A stretch of 64,000 bases of DNA from Artocarpus heterophyllus (taxonomy: Eukaryota; Streptophyta; Magnoliopsida; Rosales; Moraceae): the NCBI GenBank assembly GCA_025403435.1, contig CM046350.1:31897346-31961345 (forward strand). The letters are read 5' to 3'. Shown here in pieces: positions 55,832-64,000 of this stretch (position 1 is its first letter; every line of letters begins with the position of its first letter). Under the pieces are notes generated by a model that worked only from the letters and a program-made list of their open reading frames with translations, did no database searches and was not told the DNA's origin. The translations under genes and the position numbers were made by a program.

Positions 55832-56331
55832 TTTGATCCACAATAAAGATTCATATACTAAACATGCAATAACAATTTAATAAGATAATACAAACAAGTT
55901 AGCAAACATGTGTTTATTTGCCAAAACTTTGAACAAAATGACAACCTTACAGTAATAATTTCTAACTCAAAGTTTAACAAGCCACCTAGGGGAGACTTGC
56001 CAAACTCAACTAAAAACACGGATCTCATCCGATTAGTATATACCATCTAAGACTTGTCTTGTTCTAGCATATACAAATAGTCACACTCTTTGGCTATTAA
56101 CTTTATTAACAAAGCTCCTAGATGAGGTTGATAAGAAAATTAATCTTGAGTCTTTAACCATTGTTTCAACTACTTTATCCATGGTTTGTAATCATCACCT
56201 AGGGTGAACAATGATAAAACATGATAAAGCAAATTATCCTTTCAAAAATCTTACCCGGTACATGTTGTATCCCTTCTTAAGAGTTGGAATCACCATGTGT
56301 TACCTATGGACCAATGATAGAGGCCTTAGTT
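55832..56331 (-). other. Copia-3 leader, truncated
   Basis: Untranslated sequence upstream of gag on the minus strand. It holds TCTCCCCTAGGTGGCTTG (55976-55993), like the CCTACCCTA-GGxGG blocks of the Copia-1 leader. The primer site and 5' LTR are not found before 56332. Confidence 0.5.
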
Positions 56332-57723
56332 GTTAGACATAGTGCCCTAAGGAGTAAAATGTTGTAATATGTTTTTGGAGACATTTTGTCAATAAAGAGT
56401 TTATTTATCATTAATATACCAAATGTTGTTTTTTTTATATTCATTTCTGTTGAATGTATGATAAGCAAATAAAAATATGGCTGTCAGTCTAAGCCCTTAA
56501 GAATCATGCATATGATGGACAAATTATGCAAAAGACATGAATCTTAAAGGTAATGACATAAATTATAAGATCTGTAATCAAGAGAATAGAGTTTGGTGCT
56601 TTATTTATGCTAAGATTTTTATGTTGTCTACATCCCTAACGGGAGATGGCTTGTCTTGGTCATTGGAGTGGGACCCATGAGTAAAAACATTGGTGCATTG
56701 TTATAGGTGACATGTATTGGATCGAGACATAAAAGTTGAATTAATTTGGTTAATAATTCCATTTGTGCAAATCAATTCACTTTAGGCAATCATATATATT
56801 GTGTCTAATCCTAGAATGACTAATAAGCCTATATTCTTGACTTATGTCTTTTGATGTACCAAAAGGTGGCATCTTGACTTAATGATGGTACGCATACTAG
56901 TATGTTGGAGATATGACCCTTGATTCACGTACACTCATTATTAATAGATATGTAATCTATAGCTTTTTTTGTAGAGTTAATGATATTCTCTTATATGTGT
57001 TATCCTATAATTGGAAGACTAGAGTGCTTAGCCATTTGCATACATAGGTGTAATCGAATGGTATACTATCTATGGATAGTAAGTATTCCAATGGTGCCAG
57101 TTTTCCAATTACAGGATAATGCATATAAGAGGATATCATTACTCCTAAAGAGGAGCTATGGATTCCATATCTATGAATAACAAGTCTACGCTATCAAGAG
57201 TCATGCCTCCAAGTCGAGATTACGGGCCCACTATTCATCTCAGGATTAAGATACAATACAAATGACTGTCTAAAGTGAATTGATTTGCCAAGACAGAATT
57301 ATTAATCCAAATCAATTCACTTTATGTCTCGATCCAACACATCGTCACCTATGACAACGTGCCAATGTTTCTATTCACGGAGTTCAACTCCGATGCTCAA
57401 GACAAACTATCTCCCATGAGGGATATAGACAACATAACAATCTTTACATGAATAAAGCGCCCAACTTAATTCCCTCGATTGCGGATCATATGTTTTGGAC
57501 CGTCACCTTAAGAATCGTGTCTTCCGCATAATCAGTCCATCATATGCCCAATTCTTAAGGTTTAGAATGACAGTCTCAGACTACTATTTTCTTATCATAC
57601 ATTCAACAAATATGAATGTAAAGAGGACAAGATTTGGTATATATAAATGAATAAATTCTTTATTGATAAAAATGTCTCCAAAAACGTATTACATTTTTAC
57701 TCCTTAGGGCATACATGTCTAAC
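56332..57723. repeat. Inverted pair of LTR halves (large palindrome)
   Basis: The left arm starts TGTTAGACATAGTGCCCTAAGG on the plus strand. The right arm starts TGTTAGACATGTATGCCCTAAGG on the minus strand at 57723, next to the Copia-2 purine tract. Both are the first 620-690 bases of Copia-2/-3-type LTRs, facing each other. The left arm runs on as LTR to about 57097 (ACTATCTATGGATAGTAAGT near 57065), where it meets the right arm at CCAGT/ACTGG. The arms differ at roughly one base in four or five. Confidence 0.82.
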
Positions 57724-59182
57724 AATCTCCCACTTGCACTAAGTGAGTAAATACAGCAAATTTCGCATCCCCATAGCTTCCACATGCCTCTCGAAGACTC
57801 TCCCAGTAAGTGTCTTCGTAAATAGATCAACTAAATTGTCCTCTGACGCGATCTTGCACACTGTGACATGCCCGCCCTCAACGAAGTCCTTTATCACATG
57901 ATACTTCCGATTCAATATGCTTACTCTTCTTATGAAATCTTGGTTCCTTATCATTAGCTACCGCCGCACTGTTATCACAGTACAGTGATACCGCTTTATC
58001 CATACCAGGAACTACCTCAAGATCCCCAAGGAACTTGCAGAGCCACATTGCTTCTTTCGAAGCATCACTAGCCACCACATACTCAGCCTCCATCGTTGAA
58101 TCCGAAGTGCAATCTTGCTTCGCACTTCTCCAACTGATGGCACCGTTGCCTAGAGTAAACACAAACCCCAAAGTCGATTTCCTAGAATCTAGACAGGATT
58201 GAAAATCTGAATTAGTGTATCCTAGAGGAGTTAAATCCTCACCCGAATGCACAAGCATATACCCTCGAGTCCTTCTCAGGTACTTGAAAATATGCTTTAC
58301 CGCAACCCAATGGTTTGGTCCTAGATCCGCCTGAAATCGACTTACAATCCCGACCGCATAGCTAATATCCGGTCATGTGCAAAGCATGGCATACATGAGA
58401 CTACCCACTGCCGAAGCATAAGGCACCTTCTTCATGTATTCTCTTTCTTCATAAGACTTTGGAGAGTCTTACTTAGAAAGAGTAATTCCAGACCTAGATG
58501 GTTGCCCACCTTTCTTGGAATCCTGCATTGCAAGCCTCCTGAGAATTTTATCTATGTAGCCGGCCTGTGACAAAGCTATCATTTTGTTCTTTCTATCCCG
58601 AAAGATCTAGATACCGAGAACAAAATTAGCCTCACCTAAGTCCTTCATGTCAAACTGCTCGGTCAACCATAATTTGACCAATGACAATGCCCCAACGTCA
58701 TTACCAATTAGTAAAATGTCATCTACATAGAGCAGTAGAAAAACCACCTTCTTGTCCTTAATGTGTTTGTAAACACATGGTTCATCCACATTTTGTGAGA
58801 ACCCATAAGTCTTGATCACTTGATCAAATCTTATGTTCCAAGAACGAGAAGCCTTCTTAAGTCCATAAATTGACTTTAGCAGTTTACAAACCTTACCCTC
58901 TTGACCCGCGATCTTGAACCCATATGGTTGTTCCATATAGATAGACTCATCAAGATAGCCATTCAGAAAAGTCGTCTTGACATCCATCTGCCAAATCTCA
59001 TAGTCGAGAGCAGCGGCTATGGACAAGAGAATCTGGATGGACTTAAGCATGGCTACAGGCGAAAAGGTTTCCTCATAATCGATTCCTTCCTTTTACGTAT
59101 AACCCTTAGCTACCAGTCTAGCCTTAAAGGTTTCAACCTTTCCATCCACTCCTCTTTTCCACTTGTAGATCCACTTACACCC
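57724..59182 (-). pseudogene. Copia-2: RT and RNase H part of a Ty1/Copia element
   Basis: RT from the codons for CKWIYK at the Gypsy-2 border (59182), [11 protein letters not shown] with a stop after it, MLKSIQILLSIAAALDYEIW, MDVKTTFLNGYLDESIYM, IYGLKKASRSWN and the catalytic LLYVDDILLIGND (about 58700-58740). RNase H (58258-57739) has YTNSDFQS, STMEAEYVVASDASKEAMW, VSLYCDNSAAVAN and DLFTKTLTG, ending next to the purine tract (57725-57738). Only a few stops; closely related to Copia-1 in protein sequence. The N-terminal two-thirds lie beyond Gypsy-2, outside the window. Confidence 0.9.
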
Positions 59183-59432
59183 TGTAACGCCCACCTATTT
59201 TATGTAACGGACCACGTTAAGTTAGTAACGTTATTAAGGAATATTATTTTATTAAATAATGTTATAAGATATGATATGTGATATGCATGTTACTAACTTT
59301 TTTATGTCAAGTTTTGTGACCGGTGACGATCGCATGGGATCGTTGTGCCCTATTGTTCATGTGAAATTTAAGTATATGTTTGTTTATGATGCAATAAAGT
59401 ATGAATGTTTTATGGTATGGCATTTAAGGACA

Positions 59433-59588
59433 GTTCGGCAGGCCAAACTTTCAAGATCGGCAGGCCGAACATCTTGCCCGAGAACAGCAGGCCGAAGAAA
59501 CCCATCGGCAGGCCGAAGAAACCCACCGGCAGGCCAAACTTGCTGGAACCGACAGGCCGAAGGGAAAAACCGGCAGGCCGAACACGGC
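59433..59588 (+). repeat. GGCAGGCCGAAC palindrome array, forward
   Basis: Seven copies of C-G-GCAGGCC-G/A-AA spaced 15-31 bases. The first copies are TTCGGCAGGCCAAAC and ATCGGCAGGCCGAAC. The dyad is TTCGGC-AG-GCCGAA. It lies about 250 bases from the LTR start. Confidence 0.88.
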
Positions 59589-61605
59589 TGACAAGCAGTC
59601 AGCAGAAATTTCTCAAAAATTATGGCTGAGTTAATTACATTAATTGGGTGAATTAATGTGATTAATTGGCATAATAATGGAATATTTTTATCAGTTAAGG
59701 AAATTAAAGGATTTGATTTGTATTGATTTGTATTATTTTAAGAGGTTTCCTATTTTTAGAAGGTAAATTAAGGTAAGATTGATGATGTTTGACCTTCCTT
59801 TTCTTTCTCTTCCTTTTCCCACGCCAATCACCCTCTTAACAGTCAGAAGTTCTGACTTAATGAAGCGTAATGACTCCTCATTATACACATTATGTTAGAA
59901 AAAAAAATTAACGCTCCTTCCTCAGATATTCACCCCTCTCAATCATTCATTTCTGAGACATCCTTTTCATTCTCTTTTCTTCTCTTCTTCTCCACGAGTT
60001 CTTTCTCTCTCTCACTCACAAAAATTCTTCGCAAATATTGAAAGAAAAGTCTTATTTCGTTGATTGAAATCAAGAGTTTTGGGAAGAAATTTGAAGGTAA
60101 GAACTCAGTTTTCTGGTATTTTTAAAAGAAATTCTTCTCCTCGTTAGGTATTGTATTTTGTCTCGATTTTTATATATATATGATTTTATGTATATATTAC
60201 GTGATGTTTTTCTAAGTTTCATGTCATTTCAATGTTTTAACGAAAAACGATATTTCTGCCTTCTACCCCTCACAGTAATATGTTACTGTATAATTTTGAA
60301 AGTATGAAAATGGTAATGATTATTCAAGGGATAAATATGATGTTTTCATGAAAAGTTGTTATAATATGCATATGTATGAGTATGAAAGATGAATGTGTTT
60401 TATTTACATGTTATGAAATTTTTATGGGAATTCATTAAGAAAAATATTTTAATAAATGTTATTTCTGGATTTTTGTTATGAAATGTTATGCATGTTTAAA
60501 AGATTTTATGATAATAAAATAATTTCAGGCATGATAATATGATGATTTTATGAAGTTTTAAATTAAATATATGTGTTTTAAATTATTAGGAAATTTTTTT
60601 CAAAAAGATTTTCATGTTTACAATGTATGAAATGTTTTGATTTTAAGGAAGCATGTTATGAATAACGTTTACATGATTTGATGATAATTTCATGATGATG
60701 ATTATAGGATATGTCTGAAATATGATGAATGTATACATGAGTGTATGTATATGTGAACATTATATGAATGAATGTTATGTGTATGGATAGTTCATGATAA
60801 GTATTGATTTTTATTGCATCTTTAAATGATAAATGGCATGAACACTCAAGGAAGCGAGCACATCGAGACCGCGGCGTCGTCACCAAGTGCATTTTTAAGG
60901 TTAAGTAAGCTATCGATAAGGTAAGTACATTCTCACTTGCAACAGGACACCTTTTTCAAGGTTTGATAATATATTTTCCAAGGATACTCATGATGATTTT
61001 ATGATGATTTTTCCTTAAAGGATTTCTTATGAAAGATTTTCATGATTTTAAAGATATGCTTTGGGATTAGCTACCCTTCTCCTCTCATGACGGCGCGCCT
61101 ATGATGATGTTTATGGTGCAACACTTGGGCCCTTAAGATAAAATGGATTAAGTTTTAAAATGGTTAACGTTACGAAAGATATGTTCTATGAAATTGTGCT
61201 TAAGGCACTTTTATGATACGATGACAATGATGATGATGATGATGATGTTTATGAAATGTTTTAAGTTGTGAGAGTTATATGTACTTACTAAGCGTTAGCT
61301 TAATCATGTTTTATATGTCATGTTGCAGATAAGGGTAAGAGAGTCATGGAATAGGTGGAGGACATGGGAAGGCGTGTGAACAACATGAATGATGAATTGT
61401 AATCGGAAGCACGCCAAGAAAAATGATTTTATGATTTAATCAAGTTTTATATTTTGAACATATATTTTTATGTTAAGTTTTTAAGAATACTTATATGACG
61501 GCTTTATAAGTTATTTTATCATTTTTTTTATGAATTATGAACTTCCGCTATATTTTACGCAAAGTTGGCATGTTTTAAGTTAAATTTTCCAAAGGAATTT
61601 GGTCT

Positions 61606-61778
61606 CGGACGGCCTGCCGAACTCTATAGCCGGCCTGCCGAAGACCAGAAGTTTGGCTTGCCGATCTAATTTTCTGGCCTGCTGAACATGGATGAATTTT
61701 TAATCCGAATTGCAAAGCCTCTGTCGGCCTGCCGGATGAGGGAAATCTGGCCTACCGATGATGTTTGGCCTGCCGAAC
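61606..61778 (-). repeat. GGCAGGCCGAAC palindrome array, reverse
   Basis: Seven copies of GGCCTGCCGA, the reverse complement of the array at 59433-59588, near the 3' end of the same LTR. Best copies: GGACGGCCTGCCGAAC (61606) and TTTGGCCTGCCGAAC (61764). Confidence 0.88.
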
Positions 61779-62129
61779 TGTGGGAATAAATGGATTTCAA
61801 ATGATGTGATGACCAAAGAGATTTAACGTGATATTTTTATAAGTCCTGATTTTGTAATTTGACAAACCTATATTATTAAATAAGTTCATGTTTAATTTAA
61901 GTATAATTGAATAAATTATTATATGGAATAAGTTAAACATTGTTATTCTAAACAATGATAAGTTAAAAAAAAAAGTATGAATGGATCCTGGTAACGTAAG
62001 TTTAAGTACTTTTAAAATCAATAGTAATGATTAAATTTGATATTATTTATAAGTTTAATGTTTATGTATGTACGAATGTAAGTATGTAACGACATCTGTG
62101 ACGTCCGAATTAAGGGGCGTTGTAGGCTT

Positions 62130-62140
62130 TGGTATCAGAG
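62130..62140 (+). other. Gypsy-2 primer binding site
   Basis: TGGTATCAGAG, 11 bases of the initiator-tRNA-Met primer site, a few bases after the LTR end. Confidence 0.9.
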
Positions 62141-62341
62141 AGAATCTTCCGATTACAATTCATATCGTCACACGTCAATCCAAGTCCTCCAAGTAAGTAT
62201 GATATTAAGTTAGATGTATTGTTTCAAGTATGATGATAAGATTAAGGTTTGAATGATTAATGATTAATGATATAATAGTGAAAACATGTCTCATAAATGG
62301 AAGATCATTTCTAAGTCTTAATTATTTTACGAAATTTACAA

Positions 62342-63083
62342 TGGATGGCCACAGAAGAATGCAGACTCGCACCCAGACTAACAAAGACTTATGACGATGA
62401 TCGCTGAACTGCAAAGGCAGTTGGAAGATCAACGATGAGAAATAGCTGCATTAAGGGCCAATGGCCAGAATGGTGAACAGCGAGGCAATGATGTGCTTCC
62501 TCCTTCTCCTCCGCAGCCACAAGTAAACGAAGTCCCAGCTCCTGCTGCTGAACCAAGAGCAGCCTATCAGGAACCTCTTCTGGTCAGATGGAAGAGAGTC
62601 AAGCTAGCTGACTTTGTGGGTTCAAAGGACCCGTTAGTCGCTCAGGGATGGTTAAAGACGATCGATGCCACTCTGAGACTCATGTTACGAGGAAATGTTG
62701 AAGAGATGTCATGGGCAGACTTTGTTCACGAGTTCAACACGAAGTTCTTCCACATAAATGTTACGAGGAAGCATTATGAGGAGTTCGAAAGCCTACGCCA
62801 GGCGGATATGACAGTCACTGATGTGGTGACAAAATTCGACCAGCTTGCTCGTCTATGCCCAGGGATGGTTATGAACGAAGGTGAAAGGGTCAGAAGGTTG
62901 ATCAGGGCCCTTAGACCGGACATTGCTGCAATTGTTGATGGGGCAAGTCCGCCACGGACCCAAGAACATGTTGTTATGAGAGCCCAACATGCTGAGTTCC
63001 ATCTGTTAAAATTAAGAAGGAACCAGCCTCAGCCCAACCAGCAAGCCAACAATGCTAACAACCAGAACCGCCCTCCCCACAGG

Positions 63084-63117
<34 letters not shown>

Positions 63118-63281
63118 GCAACAACAACAACCAAAACTGGAGGAACAATAAGAGGAAGGGTAATCCTCAACAACAGTAGGGCCAAGACAACAAAAGGCAC
63201 AATGATGGTCAGCGCAACAACAATGACAGGCGATTCCAACCATGTGCCAAATGTGGAAAGAAACATCCAGGGGATTGCCGA
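62342..63281 (+). pseudogene. Gypsy-2 gag
   Basis: Gag probably starts near 62342-62391. The frame at 62391 gives MTMIAELQRQLEDQ (a coil), a TGA at 62436, then continues to a TAG at 63177-63179. Core: RVKLADFVGSKDPLVAQGWL, an abrupt join KTIDATLRLM that skips part of the usual capsid, SWADFVHEFNTKFFHINV and RKHYEEFESLRQADMTVTDV. A poly-Asn stretch follows (63084-63131), then zinc knuckles CAKCGKKHPGDC (about 63242-63277) and CFICGREDHFVKNC (63300-63341). Confidence 0.85.
63084..63131 (+). repeat. (AAC)n microsatellite coding for poly-Asn in gag
   Basis: About 15 AAC units with a single AGC interruption. Antisense frames read poly-Val or poly-Cys and are shadows. Confidence 0.95.
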
Positions 63282-64000
63282 TTGAGGGCCAACCAGTGTT
63301 TCATATGTGGGCGTGAAGACCATTTCGTTAAGAACTGCCCTAAACTGATGAATGCTAATGCCCCGCAGAGACCTCCTCCTCAAGCCCAGCTGCATCAGAT
63401 GCAAGCCTCCCTTCAAGGGCCACTAATTATTCAAGGGAGACTTGAAGCCCCACCTACAAACGCCCGAATTTATGGCATGACAAAAGAACAAGTGGCTGCT
63501 GAAGCCTCCAATGTGGTCACAAGTCAGATAACAAGCTTATGTAATGATGTTTATGTTCTTTTTGATACGGGTGCCACGCATTCTTTTGTATCTATGTCAC
63601 ATGCTAAGAAGTTAGGGGTTCGTTTAGAGCCTATGAGACAGGGATTCACTACAACACTACCCTCCGGGGAAGTGATATTATCCACGCATTGTTTGCATAA
63701 AGTACGCCTATGGATTTCTGATAGGGAACTTTTCGTCGACCTCATTGTGATCGACATGTATGACTATGACATGATTCTTGGGATGGATTTCCTAAGTAAG
63801 TATAATGCCTCAATCGAATGCCAAAAATGAAAGGTGATCTTCCATCCTGAAGGTGATCAGAAATTCGTTTATGTTGGCGAGACCAGAAAGAAACCCCACA
63901 TGTTTCTATCGGCAATGAAAGCAAGGAAGCTTTTAGCAAGTGGCTGCATGGGTTATCTGGCGAACGTTGTAGACAAAAGCCAAGAAGGAAAGACAAGAAT
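63282..64000 (+). pseudogene. Gypsy-2 zinc knuckle and aspartic protease, runs off window
   Basis: Continues the gag frame: CFICGREDHFVKNCPKL, a Pro/Gln linker, then protease VYVLFDTGATHSFVS with an intact DTGA (about 63563) and VIDMYDYDMILGMDFLSKYN. A TGA at 63828-63830 follows ASIECQK, where the family usually continues. The same frame stays open after it (VIFHPEGDQKFVYVGE, then SAMKARKLLASGCMGYLA) to the window end, which is the start of the RT region. Confidence 0.85.

Larger units (their letters stand above)
49959..56331 (-). mobile_element. Copia-3: Ty1/Copia retrotransposon, 5' LTR lost
   Basis: In minus-strand order: leader (56331-55832), gag, protease region, integrase, RT, RNase H, purine tract (51887-51900) and a complete 3' LTR (49959-51886). 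It inserted into Copia-4 gag. Its own 5' LTR is not present; an inverted pair of LTR halves begins at 56332 instead. Stops occur in all domains. By sequence and purine tract it belongs to the same broad lineage as Copia-1 and Copia-2. Confidence 0.88.
59183..62124 (+). repeat. 5' LTR of Gypsy-2
   Basis: From TGTAACGCCC to about GGGCGTTGTA; the end is set by the primer site at 62130 and is uncertain by a few bases. It contains two palindrome arrays (59433-59588 and 61606-61778), a CT-rich promoter-proximal stretch (59935-60010) and an AT-rich body. No coding sequence seen. Confidence 0.75.
59183..64000 (+). mobile_element. Gypsy-2: 5' part of a Ty3/Gypsy retrotransposon
   Basis: 5' LTR of about 2.94 kb, initiator-Met primer site, gag and protease; RT and the rest lie beyond 64000. 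It is inserted in the RT frame of Copia-2 (TGTAACGCCC follows ...TTACACCC). Gag and protease have two in-frame stops and an internal deletion but otherwise are well conserved, so it is younger than Gypsy-1. Confidence 0.88.

Noticed and set aside
63012..63416. Antisense poly-Val and poly-Cys frames
   Set aside because: Read-through of the (AAC)n microsatellite on the wrong strand.

Overview
The window is AT-rich plant nuclear DNA. Evidence: plant-type Ty1/Copia and Ty3/Gypsy LTR retrotransposons primed by initiator tRNA-Met, a CACTA-type transposon remnant with a Ulp1-like protease domain, hAT-like MITEs, and spliced remnants of a plant pentatricopeptide repeat (PPR) gene and of peroxisomal PEX1. 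A eudicot is my best guess, but nothing here fixes the species. I see no bacterial operon, CRISPR array, rRNA or tRNA gene.

Layout. 1-888 is the 3' part of a Gypsy LTR. 2037-4692 (minus) holds exons of a frameshifted PPR gene whose probable first exon is at 15133-15229. Between them, in what would be intron 1, sits a complete but inactivated Copia element (Copia-1, 5408-14896, plus) with two LTRs of about 1.95 kb and a near-perfect 5-bp target duplication. 15448-17316 holds a nested MITE pair, an unassigned stretch and an LTR-like fragment. 17317-24516 is a decayed chromovirus-like Gypsy element (Gypsy-1, plus) with a truncated 3' LTR. 25269-28513 (minus) holds three exons of PEX1, stopping at the Walker A motif of the first AAA domain.

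28994-33775 is a minus-strand Copia element (Copia-5) fused to a minus-strand Gypsy element (Gypsy-3, 33776-41455). The 5' LTR of Gypsy-3 is split by another LTR. 41456-44899 is a satellite of about 100-bp units broken by two solo LTRs with target duplications. 45055-47142 is the CACTA-type remnant, ending in an array of short hairpins. 47150-59182 is a nest of three minus-strand Copia elements (Copia-4, -3, -2) with an inverted pair of LTR halves at 56332-57723. From 59183 to the end is the 5' part of another Gypsy element (Gypsy-2, plus) with an LTR of about 2.9 kb, inserted into the reverse transcriptase gene of Copia-2.

The two host genes look dead: the PPR copy has at least four frame breaks, and the PEX1 copy lacks both AAA domains and one splice acceptor. 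The most interesting signals are non-coding or half-coding. (1) In the Gypsy-3 family the pol reading frame runs into the LTR, starting at LTR base 2, in three independent LTRs. (2) Arrays of a palindromic TTCGGC-AG-GCCGAA motif occur in the LTRs of two different Gypsy families, and in opposite orientations at the two ends of one LTR. (3) A cluster of perfect hairpins lies between (TA)n runs just upstream of the TATA box in the Copia-1 LTR. (4) The satellite units carry a conserved small hairpin.
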